Shown here piece by piece: positions 18,595 through 28,015 of a DNA stretch of 64,000 nt (position 1 is the stretch's first letter; each line of letters starts with the position of its first letter). The stretch is from DATAXP01 sp963708675 (GTDB lineage Bacteria > Planctomycetota > Planctomycetia > Pirellulales > PNKZ01): positions 1,860,001-1,924,000 of the forward strand of contig CAVPTO010000003.1 in assembly GCA_963708675.1 (NCBI GenBank). The letters run 5' to 3'. A program made the position numbers and the translations under genes. Below the pieces are notes generated by a model, which was not told the DNA's origin, made no database searches, and saw only the letters and a program-made list of their open reading frames with translations.

Positions 18595-21505
18595 CTGAAG
18601 ATACGAGCGCCTCACGCACAAACCGTCCCGTCGCGTTGTCCTTCTCTTGCGCGATTTGCTCTGGCGTCCCCTCGAACAGCACGCGCCCGCCCCCTGCTCC
18701 ACCTTCGGGCCCGAGGTCGATGATCCAGTCGGCGCACTTCATCACGTCAACGTGATGCTCGATCACGATCACCGTGTTGCCGAGGTCCACGAGCCTGCTC
18801 AACACTCGCAAGAGTTTCGCGACGTCGTCGAAGTGCAGCCCCGTCGTGGGCTCATCGAGGACATACAACGTCTTGCCCGTTGTCACGCGGCCCAATTCGG
18901 TCGCGAGTTTGATCCGCTGCGCCTCGCCGCCTGAAAGCGTCGTGCACGATTGCCCGAGCGTTAAGTAACCAAGCCCGACATCCTGCAAACTCGCCAACAA
19001 TCGAGCCATCGTGGGAAAGTTCTCGAAGAACGTCGCGGCGTCGTCGATGGTGAGCGCTAGTGCATCGGCGATCGACAAGTCGCGGTATTTCACTTCGAGC
19101 GTTTGGCGGTTGAATCGCGCGCCTCGGCAGACGGGGCACTCGACGTACAGGTCGGGCAGAAAGTTCATCTCGATCTTGGTCTGACCCTGCCCGCTGCATT
19201 CCTCGCATCGGCCGCCGGCGACGTTAAAACTGAACCGACTTGCCTTGTAGCCACGAATGCGTGACTCGCGCGTGTGGGCGAAGACCTTGCGAATCTCGTC
19301 GAACACGCCAGTGTAGGTCGCTGGGTTGCTGCGCGGCGTGCGGCCAATCGGCGACTGATCGATCTCGATAAACTTGTCGATCTGGTTGACGCCGCGGAGG
19401 CCGGTGTGCGGCCCCGGCTTCGGCCCACCGAGTCCCAAATGTCGCGCCACGGCACGCGCCAGCGTCTCGTTCACGAGCGAGCTCTTCCCCGATCCGCTCA
19501 CGCCCGTCACGCATACCAACGCGGACAGCGGAAAACTGGCGTCGACGCTTTTCAGGTTGTGGCATGTCGCCCCTTCGATCGTGATTGTCCGCTTCTTGTC
19601 GATCGGACGTCGCGACGTCGGCACCTCGATCTTCAACGCGCCGGAAAGATACTTGCCGGTGATGGAACTCTCATCGGCCGCGATCGCTGCGGGCGTTCCC
19701 TGGGCGACAATCTTTCCGCCAAGCCGCCCTGCTCCGGGGCCGACGTCGATCAACCAATCAGCAGTGCGCATGATGGCTTCGTCGTGTTCGACGACGAGCA
19801 CCGTGTTGCCCGAGCGTTGCAAGTCGCGGAGTGCCTCGATCAGCCGATTGTTGTCGCGCGGATGCAGACCGATCGACGGTTCGTCGAGGATGTAACAGAT
19901 GCCGACCAACGCCGAGCCAAGCCCCGTCGCGAGGCGAATGCGCTGCAACTCGCCGCCGCTAAGCGTGTCGGCCGCCCGATCGAGCGTCAGATAATCGAGC
20001 CCCACCTTGTCGAGAAACTCGAGTCGATTCTTAAGCTCCCGCACGAGCGGAGTCGCGATCGGCAACTGCTCGTCGCGGAACTGAAACTCGCCCGTTGTCA
20101 GGCTATCAACGAACGCGCGTGCTGGACGCACGGCCATCGCGGTGAACTCATGGATCGCCTTGCCATGAATGCGCACGCTCCGCGCTTCCTGTCGCAGCCG
20201 AGCGCCGCCACACTCGGGGCAAGGCACGTCCCCGCGAAAGGTTTCGAGCTTCTCGCGCCCCGCTTCGTCGGCGGCCTCGTATTGTTCGTTGAGCAACGGA
20301 AGCACGCCGGGCACGTCGCGTGTACCGTTGAAGAGTATCGTTCGCATTTTCGACGACAACTTTTCGAGCGGCGTATCGAGATGAAACCCGCCGACTTTGG
20401 CGAGTTCTTCGAGCGCTTGCCGATGCCGCTTCGATGTTCCGTGCGCGTTGCCACTGCGTCCAGTAACACTGGGGCCAGTACGCCCGGTCGCCCAAGGAAG
20501 AATCGCTCCCGCTCCCACGGGGCGCGTCGCATCCGGGGCCACCAACTCGGCGTCGAACGCGCGCTGCGAGCCGAGTCCGTCGCAATCAGGGCACGCGCCG
20601 TATGGACTGTTGAAGCTGAACGTGCGCGGCTCGAGTTCTTCGTAGCTGATCTTGCAATTCGGGCAGGCGTACTCGGTGCTGAAGATACGCTCGTCCCAAT
20701 GCGTCGGAGTTTTCGTGTCCGGCGTTTGATACATCGCCACGACGAGCCCCGCCCCGTGATGCAGCGAGGTTTTCAGCGATTCGGTCGCGCGGCTCTCGAT
20801 GCCTTCGCGCAGGATGATGCGATCGATGACCGCCTCGATCGTGTGATTCTTCTGCCGCACGAGTTTCGGCACCGCGTCGAGTTCGTAGACCGTGCCGTCG
20901 ACGCGAGCCCGCAAGAACCCTGCCTTGCGGATGGCGGCGAACACATCCTCGTGCAACCCCTTGCGGCCACGCACCACCGGAGCGAGCAGCATCAGCTTCG
21001 TCCCCGTCGGCAGCGCCATCAGCGTGTCGAGAATCTGGTCGGGCGACTGCTGGCTGATCGGCGCGCCGCAGCGATAGCAAAACGCCTCGCCAAGCCGCGC
21101 GTACAGCAATCGCAGGTGATCGTAAATCTCGGTCACGGTTGCGACCGTGCTGCGCGGGTTGGCGATGCCCGCCTTTTGGTCGATCGAGATCGTTGGTTGC
21201 AGCCCCTCGACGAGGTCGACATCCGGGCGTTCCAACTGCATCAGAAACTGCCGGGCGTAGGCGCTCAAACTTTCGATGTATTGCCGCTGCCCCTCGGCGA
21301 ACAGCGTGTCGAATGCCAGCGAGCTTTTGCCCGAGCCGCTGGGGCCCGTGATCACGACAAGCTGATCCCGCGGGATGTCGAGATCGATGTTTTGCAGATT
21401 GTGCACGCGACAGCCGCGCACGCGGATCACGTCGTCGGCGGTGTGAGGCGCGTTCGGATCGGTTGCCGGCGGCGTGGGCGATGGTTCGACGATGCCTCGT
21501 GCCAT
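18584..21505 (-). CDS. uvrA: Excinuclease ABC subunit A
   Basis: 973 aa, full length. UvrA scans DNA for bulky damage and hands it to UvrB in nucleotide excision repair. Two ABC ATPase modules are present: Walker A GPSGSGKSS near residue 53 and GVSGSGKSS in the second half, each with an LSGGE(L/A)QRI signature. Two zinc modules are visible: CPNCKISYEELEPR...CPDCDGLG and CEECSGQGQTK...CPVCRGARF. A short insert rich in Gly/Thr/Ser (WATGRTGPSVTGRSG) precedes RHRQALEELAK. No neighbouring uvrB; stands alone. Confidence 0.98.
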   Translation of the reverse strand: MARGIVEPSPTPPATDPNAPHTADDVIRVRGCRVHNLQNIDLDIPRDQLVVITGPSGSGKSSLAFDTLFAEGQRQYIESLSAYARQFLMQLERPDVDLVEGLQPTISIDQKAGIANPRSTVATVTEIYDHLRLLYARLGEAFCYRCGAPISQQSPDQILDTLMALPTGTKLMLLAPVVRGRKGLHEDVFAAIRKAGFLRARVDGTVYELDAVPKLVRQKNHTIEAVIDRIILREGIESRATESLKTSLHHGAGLVVAMYQTPDTKTPTHWDERIFSTEYACPNCKISYEELEPRTFSFNSPYGACPDCDGLGSQRAFDAELVAPDATRPVGAGAILPWATGRTGPSVTGRSGNAHGTSKRHRQALEELAKVGGFHLDTPLEKLSSKMRTILFNGTRDVPGVLPLLNEQYEAADEAGREKLETFRGDVPCPECGGARLRQEARSVRIHGKAIHEFTAMAVRPARAFVDSLTTGEFQFRDEQLPIATPLVRELKNRLEFLDKVGLDYLTLDRAADTLSGGELQRIRLATGLGSALVGICYILDEPSIGLHPRDNNRLIEALRDLQRSGNTVLVVEHDEAIMRTADWLIDVGPGAGRLGGKIVAQGTPAAIAADESSITGKYLSGALKIEVPTSRRPIDKKRTITIEGATCHNLKSVDASFPLSALVCVTGVSGSGKSSLVNETLARAVARHLGLGGPKPGPHTGLRGVNQIDKFIEIDQSPIGRTPRSNPATYTGVFDEIRKVFAHTRESRIRGYKASRFSFNVAGGRCEECSGQGQTKIEMNFLPDLYVECPVCRGARFNRQTLEVKYRDLSIADALALTIDDAATFFENFPTMARLLASLQDVGLGYLTLGQSCTTLSGGEAQRIKLATELGRVTTGKTLYVLDEPTTGLHFDDVAKLLRVLSRLVDLGNTVIVIEHHVDVMKCADWIIDLGPEGGAGGGRVLFEGTPEQIAQEKDNATGRFVREALVSSAMK

Positions 21506-21618
21506 GCGCGTGCGCTAGGGTGGCGTGGTTGCGATGGTCGCAAACCTATCAGGGTACTTTGATCGCACGCGTCGAACAACCATAATGGATCGACACGCAA
21601 CATCATCACGAGGTCGCA

Positions 21619-22665
21619 ATGAAACACGCGCTATCGATTGTTATTAGCGTCGCCACATGCGTCAGCACCGCCGCGGCGCAGGACCCGAGTGCCGCGTCGA
21701 TCGAATCGCAACATCTCGGCGCTTTGCGACAGGTGACGGACGGCTTTGTGAAGGCGGGCGAAGGATATTTCTCGCCTGACGGGAAGACGATCATTTATCA
21801 GGCTGTGCCGAAGGATTATCCGTTCTATCAGATCTATACGCAGCCGCTGAACAGCGGCTCGCCGAAGCTCGTGAGCACCGGGCGTGGCCGCACGACGTGC
21901 GCCGCGTTCTCGCCCGACAACAAGCACATTATCTACGCGTCGAGCCACAGCGACCCGAACATGACCGCCACCGAAGAGGCCGAACGCGCGAAGCAGGCCG
22001 AGGACGCACGCACCGGAACGCGACGACGCTACGAATGGGTCTTTGATCCGAACACGGAAATCTATCAGGCCAATCTCGACGGCACGCATCTACACGCGCT
22101 CACGAACTCGCCCGGCTACGATGCCGAGGGCTCGTTCTCGCCCGACGGCAAGACGATCGTCTTCTGCAGCACGCGCGACGGCGATCCCGACTTGTATCTG
22201 ATGAACGCTGACGGATCGAACGTTCGGCAGTTGACGAACTCGCCCGGCTACGACGGCGGACCGTTTATCTCGCCCGATGGCAAGTGGGTTGTCTTCCGCA
22301 GCGATCGCAAAGAGAAAGACATGCTGCAGATTTACGCGATCGGCATCGACGGCAAGAACAAGGTCGCGCTGACCGACAACATTGGCGTGAATTGGGCGCC
22401 GTACTGGCATCCGACCGAGCCGTACATCATCTGGACAGGCGCCGATCACTCGAATCCCATGGCGCGGCCCAACTACGATCTATGGCTGATGCGTTACGAA
22501 CTGAAAGACGGCAAGCTCGCCGCCGGGCCGATCACGCGCATCACCGATCACGCCACCGCCGACGTGTTGCCGGTCTTCTCACCCGACGGCAAGCAACTGA
22601 TGTGGACAAGCAACCGCACAGCGGACCACAGCAGCCAGTTGTTCATTGGCGATTTCAAATTCTGA
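21619..22665 (+). CDS. Secreted TolB-like beta-propeller protein
   Basis: 348 aa with a signal peptide (MKHALSIVISVATCVSTAAAQ). At least four WD40-like/PD40 blades follow, each with an F/ISPDGK motif (GYFSPDGKTIIYQ, GSFSPDGKTIVFCS, PFISPDGKWVVFRS, PVFSPDGKQLMWTS), as in TolB and dipeptidyl-peptidase propellers. No catalytic domain follows, so it is likely a periplasmic binding protein. No tol/pal genes nearby. Function inferred from fold only. Confidence 0.88.
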   Translation: MKHALSIVISVATCVSTAAAQDPSAASIESQHLGALRQVTDGFVKAGEGYFSPDGKTIIYQAVPKDYPFYQIYTQPLNSGSPKLVSTGRGRTTCAAFSPDNKHIIYASSHSDPNMTATEEAERAKQAEDARTGTRRRYEWVFDPNTEIYQANLDGTHLHALTNSPGYDAEGSFSPDGKTIVFCSTRDGDPDLYLMNADGSNVRQLTNSPGYDGGPFISPDGKWVVFRSDRKEKDMLQIYAIGIDGKNKVALTDNIGVNWAPYWHPTEPYIIWTGADHSNPMARPNYDLWLMRYELKDGKLAAGPITRITDHATADVLPVFSPDGKQLMWTSNRTADHSSQLFIGDFKF

Positions 22666-22712
22666 TGACGAGCGTCGAGGCTTGCAGTCGTTTAATATCA
22701 CGCTACCGGCCC

Positions 22713-22880
22713 ACTGTGACATTGTCATTTGTGATCACCGACCGCGCCGGCAACAAAACGACCGTGAAGATCGACCTGCAGGTGAGTTACACCGCGATCC
22801 TCGTGAAGGATGTCGGTCGAAAAGCGCTGCCGACGATTGCACCTTCAACGACGTTGCAGGCGTTGATTGGTCATGGGTGA
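22713..22880 (+). pseudogene. Possible remnant of a secreted beta-domain protein
   Basis: After the TolB-like gene, one frame reads SFVITDRAGNKTTVKIDLQ and then YTAILVKDVGRKALPTIAPS before a stop at 22878-22880. The first part looks like an Ig-like bacterial surface domain, but there is no start codon or ribosome-binding site in frame after the previous gene ends. It may be the decayed end of a lost gene, or chance. Low confidence. Confidence 0.2.
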
Positions 22881-22955
22881 TGAATAGACTAACGAATGAA
22901 CCGCACCAGCCGTCGTCGGTACGAATCCCAAGTTGCCAAGGTCAGAAGAAGCGTA

Positions 22956-24332
22956 TCAGTCGCCCTTACCGTCGTCTAAAAGGGCTTCGGTTATCGCGTA
23001 TCGTTCCGGTGCCAATTTGAACTCTTCGGCGGCGATGGGTCCGAAACAGAAGTAGCACCTTCCGTTATAAACCACAGGATGCTCGGGATCGCCGAATAGT
23101 CGCCAGCCATTGTCCTTGAGCATCACCGGACAATCGCCCGAGAGCGCTATCGGAACAGGGATGGGTCGTTCAGGAATCACTACTACGCTCTGGCGCATGC
23201 CTTCGCGCTCAATGGTGATGGTTCGTTCCTTTCCCGGTCTTGATTGCAACTCCTGATAGATCTTGTTCAAAGGAAGGCCCTCCGCCTTGCCACTTGGCAC
23301 GTTGAAAAGGATATCTCCTCGTCTCAATCCCAGTCGGTCAGCTGGGCTATCGCGAACGATCTCTGCGACTGATGTCGTGCTATTTTCCCTCTTGAGCACG
23401 ACTCCAAGAAAGCCTCGCTTGCCTGAGATAGCCAACTCTCTTGGTTTCAAGTAGAGGCGCGAGTTGGGGAAGTCAAAAATCACATGAAATTTTGATAGTA
23501 GTCCAATGCCGAGCGTTCCTCGGCTATGCCCGTATCCCGAGCGCCCTACAACAATATCCCCGAACTCGAACGTGCCTAGTGAAACCTTACTTAGCAAGAA
23601 TGTCGGGTCCGGGGCCATTCCCGAAAGACTCCACGATAAGCTCGGACTGTAGTAGTCTACGGTCTGGCCTTGAATAAGAGGCTGAAGAGCCTGACGAGGA
23701 AGATCAATTGTGCAATCTGATCCTGTATCGATCGTTAGCGTATAGGCGAAATCGCCCGTGCGGGCTGTGATGTACGGCACGCCATTCGTCATGTATGCGA
23801 TATCGACGAATTTCCATCCCGCCGCAATGCTTGAACTGCTCGTGAACACATTCATTCGACTGTGGTCGAAATCTAACTCGACGATATGGTTCTTCCAAAA
23901 AGTCATTCCAATCAACGCGGAAAGTGTCCTTCCCTTCAGTTCGCTTATGCTCGCTAAATCGGCAACAAATGCCTGGTCTGAATGAGAAAACGTCGTATGT
24001 CCCAGCATCAATACGGGGCAAGCGACAGTTGCAAAGTTTGTGCTACCTCCCGCAGTCCAACCCTTCACGCTGCCCTGCGGCTCAAGCTTCAACTTGTCAG
24101 CGAGTGCATGGTCAATACAAAGATGCGTAGCGCCCGTATCGAAAACGCAGGCGGCTTTTTGCCCGTCGATCTTCGCCGACAGGACGACGTGATCGCCGTT
24201 CTTTGGAATTCGAGTTGAATAAAGCAGCTGACCGGTGACGGGCGAATCGGCGGCAGCAGCGCGAGCAAGAAGATTCGCGAGGAATAACGCAAATGCGATT
24301 GCAGACCGACTGTATTGACGACGGACTTCCAT
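22956..24332 (-). CDS. Secreted two-lobe aspartyl protease with PDZ and YHS-like C-terminal domain
   Basis: 458 aa. A signal peptide (SAIAFALFLANLLARAAA) is followed by two retropepsin-like halves, each with an active-site motif: VFDTGATHLCID near residue 65 and TIDTGSDCTIDLP near 205. A PDZ domain follows (GFLGVVLKRENS...SPADRLGLRRGDILF). The last ~55 residues (GDCPVMLKDNGW...VVYNGRCYFCFG...FKLAPERYA) resemble a YHS domain. GC content is visibly lower than in neighbours (about half in sampled lines), suggesting later acquisition. Likely a periplasmic processing or turnover protease. Confidence 0.8.
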   Translation of the reverse strand: MEVRRQYSRSAIAFALFLANLLARAAAADSPVTGQLLYSTRIPKNGDHVVLSAKIDGQKAACVFDTGATHLCIDHALADKLKLEPQGSVKGWTAGGSTNFATVACPVLMLGHTTFSHSDQAFVADLASISELKGRTLSALIGMTFWKNHIVELDFDHSRMNVFTSSSSIAAGWKFVDIAYMTNGVPYITARTGDFAYTLTIDTGSDCTIDLPRQALQPLIQGQTVDYYSPSLSWSLSGMAPDPTFLLSKVSLGTFEFGDIVVGRSGYGHSRGTLGIGLLSKFHVIFDFPNSRLYLKPRELAISGKRGFLGVVLKRENSTTSVAEIVRDSPADRLGLRRGDILFNVPSGKAEGLPLNKIYQELQSRPGKERTITIEREGMRQSVVVIPERPIPVPIALSGDCPVMLKDNGWRLFGDPEHPVVYNGRCYFCFGPIAAEEFKLAPERYAITEALLDDGKGD

Positions 24333-24415
24333 GTTCGTGTTGCGCTAATTCAGTTCGCCCGATGATTAAGTTAGCAGATTCGCAGATACTTGGACCCTGG
24401 CAAGAGCGCAACAAA

Positions 24416-24443
24416 AAGCCCACGGACGGCCGTCCGTGGGCTT
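24416..24443 (-). terminator. Rho-independent terminator of the sialate esterase gene (family R5)
   Basis: Perfect 28-nt palindrome (core CCCACGGACGGC/GCCGTCCGTGGG). On the minus strand it is followed by TTTTT (A-run at 24413-24417), just downstream of the 24467-26002 gene. The same hairpin core occurs at 45669-45690 and 50548-50569. Confidence 0.85.
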
Positions 24444-24466
24444 GGGGTTGCGCGCCTTGTGACGTC

Positions 24467-26002
24467 CTATTCCCATTCATCCGTGCGGAACGGCGTCGCC
24501 GGCAAGCCAGCGCCGTTTTCGAGGCTCCACACCGGGTTGTCGGCCCACGCGTAACGAACCGACATCGGCTTCGGCACCTCGGCCGATGAGACGATGACTT
24601 TGTTGCCTTCGATGCGGGCGTCGGCCCAGACGAACTTCTTGTCATCACCGGCGACGGCGAAGCCCTTGAGCTCGCCACCCTTGGCTTTGAGTCCGCCGTC
24701 GATGTGGTCGAATGTCACGACGACTTCCTTGCCGCGGATTTCGTGACCGGTCGGTAGAGGTCCGCTGCTGGCGTTCTTGCGACCATAGACGTCGTGCAAG
24801 GCCCACATGGCGAGCCTTTGACCGACGCCTTGCTTGTTCTTGGGGTGAATGTCTTTCTCTTCGCCGAGGCCAAGCGCGATGGCCATGCCGGTCTTCGGCA
24901 CGTCGAGCGTCTTGAGCATCTGCTCGCGAACGATCGCCCAAGTGCTTGGATCGTTCGGCGTCTCTTGCGGTGCGCGGAAGTCGGGGAGTTGCACCCAGGC
25001 AAACGGGAAGTCGTGGCCGAACCGCGTACGCCAATCGGCGATCAACGTGCGCAGTTGCAGGCCGTAGAGGTTGCGGAAGTCTTTGGCCGCGTTGCTCTCG
25101 CCTTGATACCAGATTGCGCCGCGGAACGCGTAAGGGATGATCGGCGAGATCATGCCGTTGTAGAGGTTGGCGGGATGATTCTGGCTGAGCCTCGGGTCGA
25201 TTCCCTTCTGCGGACCACGCGGCGCGGGTTGACCGGCCTCCTTCGCGGCTTTCGCCTGCTCCTTCCATGCCGCCAACGCTTTCTCGTAGGCGGCGTCGGC
25301 CTTGGCTTGATCCCAGGGCTTTGCCTTCGCGTCTTCCCAAGGTTTCGAGATCGTCGGGTACTCGGCGAGCTTCGACTGTGCGGGCATGCTCGTCCAAGCC
25401 TCGATGGCGGTGCCGCCCCACGACGAGTTGATCAACCCAACCGGCACACCCAGCGCCTTGTGCAAGTCGCGACCGAAGAAGTACAGCGCGGCCGAGAACG
25501 CCCCGACCGTATCCGGGCTGCTGAGAACCCACGAACCTCTGCAATCGGTTTGTGGTGTTGGTTGCGAGTTCTTCTCGACGGTGAACATGCGGACCATCGG
25601 CAGATTCGCGGCGGACTTTTCTTCTTCGAAGTTGAGGCTGCTTTGAACGAGCATCCCCATGTTCGATTGCCCCGACCCCAGCCATACCTGCCCGACGAGC
25701 ACGTCGTCGACCTTCAGCGAGTTCTTGCCTTCGACGGTCATCACGTGCGGGCCGCCAGTGTTGAGCCCTTTGAACGTGACTTGCCACTTGCCGTCCTTGT
25801 CGGCGGTTGTCGACTGCGACTGACCGGCTAGCTTAACGGTCACCTTCTCGCCGGCATCGGCCCAGCCCCAAATAGGCACGTTTTCTTCGGCCTGCACGAC
25901 CATGTGGTCGGAGATGATCGCCGGCAGTTTGACATCGGCGCGGGCAATAGACGCGGAGGTCGCAAGAACGATGGCGACGAGAAGGCGGGAAGTCGTTTTC
26001 AT
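24467..26002 (-). CDS. Sialate O-acetylesterase (SASA/SGNH family)
   Basis: 511 aa from ATG 26002, which gives a clear signal peptide (MKTTSRLLVAIVLATSASIA); a longer in-frame reading would hide it. An N-terminal beta domain leads to the SGNH esterase: nucleophile motif WLGSGQSNMGM, conserved SSWGGTAIEAW, and DIHP near the C terminus giving the Asp and His of the triad. Family members remove acetyl groups from sialic acids or other sugars outside the cytoplasm, in line with a polysaccharide-degrading lifestyle. The substrate is not certain. A strong terminator follows. Confidence 0.92.
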   Translation of the reverse strand: MKTTSRLLVAIVLATSASIARADVKLPAIISDHMVVQAEENVPIWGWADAGEKVTVKLAGQSQSTTADKDGKWQVTFKGLNTGGPHVMTVEGKNSLKVDDVLVGQVWLGSGQSNMGMLVQSSLNFEEEKSAANLPMVRMFTVEKNSQPTPQTDCRGSWVLSSPDTVGAFSAALYFFGRDLHKALGVPVGLINSSWGGTAIEAWTSMPAQSKLAEYPTISKPWEDAKAKPWDQAKADAAYEKALAAWKEQAKAAKEAGQPAPRGPQKGIDPRLSQNHPANLYNGMISPIIPYAFRGAIWYQGESNAAKDFRNLYGLQLRTLIADWRTRFGHDFPFAWVQLPDFRAPQETPNDPSTWAIVREQMLKTLDVPKTGMAIALGLGEEKDIHPKNKQGVGQRLAMWALHDVYGRKNASSGPLPTGHEIRGKEVVVTFDHIDGGLKAKGGELKGFAVAGDDKKFVWADARIEGNKVIVSSAEVPKPMSVRYAWADNPVWSLENGAGLPATPFRTDEWE

Positions 26003-26111
26003 GGCGGGTGATTGAGTTTGATGGCGGGGCTGTGATGGCGGAACGAACGAACGCGGCCCTCCAATATGAACGGCGTCGCTTGAGAATTCCACCGGGAATC
26101 GGTGGGGAAAC

Positions 26112-26197
26112 GCGCTCGGCGTCGGTCTCCAGGCGTCGCCGATACCGGGAGACCTTCGGTCGGTCCAGCGGCGGGGTCAGAGACCCGCGCCGAGCGC
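26112..26197. repeat. Palindromic repeat, family R8
   Basis: The right arm, 26167-26197 (GGGGTCAGAGACCC inside), is a 31-nt exact match to 63522-63552. The left part, from about 26112 (GCGCTCGGCGTCGGTCTCC), is an imperfect reverse complement of it. Lies between two minus-strand genes. Confidence 0.75.
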
Positions 26198-26219
26198 GGC
26201 AATGTGCCCGAAGGCGGCG

Positions 26220-27491
26220 TTACGCCACCTGAGCTAGGACGTACGGGCCTTTGGGGATGACGGCGATGCGAGCGGCGTCACCGTATTCGGCCAGCGAGTC
26301 GGCGACGGCTTGCTCGATGCTCGGCGCCGTGTCGACGAACAGGCTTTCGAGCGTCGCGCGGTCGAGGCCGTCACTGATGATCTTCACCTTCACCTTGCGA
26401 CAGACCTTGGCGAGCTCTTCGAGCTGCCACTGGTCCATGACAAAGTAATCCTTGCCAAGTATCCGCTGGTGGAAGCTGTGGATCGTCTCGTTCTCGCGGA
26501 AGAGCTGTTGGAACTCGGGGCTGCCGATGCCTTCGCTGAGGCTGGCCGCCATGATGATCGTGCCGCCTTGCTTGACGATCGGAAGCGCGCCGGTCAGCCC
26601 TTTGATCGCCTGGTAGAAAGTCGTGTCGAGTGGATAGCCTGCCGAACTGGTGACGACCACATCGACCGGTTCCGTCACGGTGTCGCGAACAACGCTCCGC
26701 ACGAATGCCACGCCCTCATGGAAGGCTTCGACCATGTCGCCGGCAACGAACTTGAGCGGGCGACGCTCGGCGTCGATCACCACGTTGGCGATGAAGTCGC
26801 AGCCCGTGTGTCGGCCGATCCAGGTGTTCTCTTCGTGTACCGGGTTGCCATCGAGGATGCCGCAATCGGCATTCGGATGTTCGAGGAACATCGGGCTATG
26901 CCAGACCTTCACGGTTTCGAGTGCCGCGATGCCTGGGCAGATCAGCTTGCGACCGCCCGAAAAGCCCGCCATCAGGTGCGGTTCGATAAGGCCGGTGGTG
27001 ATCTTGAGGTCGGCCTCGACGTAACGGCTATCGATCCAAATCGGCACGCCTCGCGGGCTGTCGCCGAGATACGTGTGCTCTGAGAGCTCTTTGCCGTGGT
27101 GATTGACGATCGTGTAGTTGTCGACGATTCGCTGACCGACCATTTCGACCAACTCGGCGCCTTCGTTCGGGCGGTGCAGGCCCGTGGCGATGAGGATCGT
27201 GATGCGGTCGCGCGGTATGCCAGCCTGCTCGAGAATCTCGAGCATCGGCGTGAGCATCATCTCGTTCGGCACCGGGCGCGTGATGTCGCAGATGACGATG
27301 CACGCACTCGTGCGGCCGCGAGCTAACTCGGCCAAAGGCGGCGTGCCGTTCGGTCGGTCGAGACACGCACGCAACGAGGTTGCCGGGTTCGGCAGTGGCG
27401 GAGCGTCCTTGTACTTCAACGTACGGACGATCCGCTCGTCGGGCAGTTCGACGTGAAGCCCCGTCGTGCCGTATTCGAGTTTGACGCGCAT
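26220..27491 (-). CDS. LarA-type nickel-dependent racemase (DUF2088)
   Basis: 423 aa from ATG 27491 (MRVKLEYGTTGLHVELPD). LarA proteins racemise lactate or other 2-hydroxyacids with a nickel-pincer nucleotide. The family signatures are seen in order: VICDITRPVPNE, IATGLHRPNEGAE, NHHGKE and IEPHLMAGFSGGRKLICPGIA, containing the His and Lys that bind the cofactor in known LarA. The synthesis genes larB/larC/larE are absent from this window. Downstream of the PVC signature protein (81 nt gap). Substrate unknown. Confidence 0.9.
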   Translation of the reverse strand: MRVKLEYGTTGLHVELPDERIVRTLKYKDAPPLPNPATSLRACLDRPNGTPPLAELARGRTSACIVICDITRPVPNEMMLTPMLEILEQAGIPRDRITILIATGLHRPNEGAELVEMVGQRIVDNYTIVNHHGKELSEHTYLGDSPRGVPIWIDSRYVEADLKITTGLIEPHLMAGFSGGRKLICPGIAALETVKVWHSPMFLEHPNADCGILDGNPVHEENTWIGRHTGCDFIANVVIDAERRPLKFVAGDMVEAFHEGVAFVRSVVRDTVTEPVDVVVTSSAGYPLDTTFYQAIKGLTGALPIVKQGGTIIMAASLSEGIGSPEFQQLFRENETIHSFHQRILGKDYFVMDQWQLEELAKVCRKVKVKIISDGLDRATLESLFVDTAPSIEQAVADSLAEYGDAARIAVIPKGPYVLAQVA

Positions 27492-27571
27492 CGGTGTTAC
27501 TGAAAGACGCGTTGCTAGACGAGGCGTTGCGGAAAGATGACACACTGGCGCTGGAGCCAGGCGGCCGGCGA

Positions 27572-27847
27572 TTACTTCTTGCCGGCAGCCTTTGCAGCGG
27601 GGGCGGCAGCCTTGCCAGCGGCGCCACCAGCAGGAGCGGCTGCTCCGTCGGCGCCTTCTTCTTCCTTGGCCTTCTTCTTTTTCTTCATCGACAACTTGAT
27701 GACGCGGACCTTCGGCAGCCCCAGTGGGCTGCGGCCTTCGTTCCATTTGTCGTTCGATTGCAGTTGCAGAATGCGTTCGTCGCGGCTCAACACGCCACGG
27801 GCGCGGGCCAATCCCGCACGCATCCGCAAGCTCTTGTCCATCGTCAT
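27572..27847 (-). CDS. Small basic protein, PVC superphylum signature protein
   Basis: 91 aa, starting MTMDKSLRMRAGLARARGV with AGGAG about 8 nt upstream. The conserved core ends in SPLGLPKVRVIKLSM, followed by a KKKKKAKEEE stretch and an Ala/Gly-rich tail. As I recall, this family is found across Planctomycetes, Verrucomicrobia and Chlamydiae and has been proposed as a superphylum marker with general nucleic-acid binding. It supports the taxonomic reading of the window. Exact role is not known. Confidence 0.9.
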   Translation of the reverse strand: MTMDKSLRMRAGLARARGVLSRDERILQLQSNDKWNEGRSPLGLPKVRVIKLSMKKKKKAKEEEGADGAAAPAGGAAGKAAAPAAKAAGKK

Positions 27848-27937
27848 GGCGATTACTCCTAACGAGAATCACGGATTATAGCGATCGCCGGGAGCGGCTT
27901 CAACCGCACGTGGGCCTTGAAACGCGACCGTGTCTGC

Positions 27938-27989
27938 GGTTAGCCGCGACGCGCCAGCGAGCGCTCCGCTGGGCGCGTCGCGGCTAACC
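27938..27989. repeat. Hairpin repeat, family R2
   Basis: Exact 18-bp arms 27938-27955 and 27972-27989 (GGTTAGCCGCGACGCGCC). Lies between the small basic protein and the MBL hydrolase gene. Related copies at 32808-32865, 56286-56316 and 58084-58128. Confidence 0.85.
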
Positions 27990-28015
27990 CGCCACAACAA
28001 CACAGTCCCGTGCGC

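Noticed and set aside
19274..21562. Very long plus-strand frame (762 codons) opposite uvrA
   Set aside because: Antisense shadow of uvrA; Arg/His-rich composition typical of GC-rich shadows.
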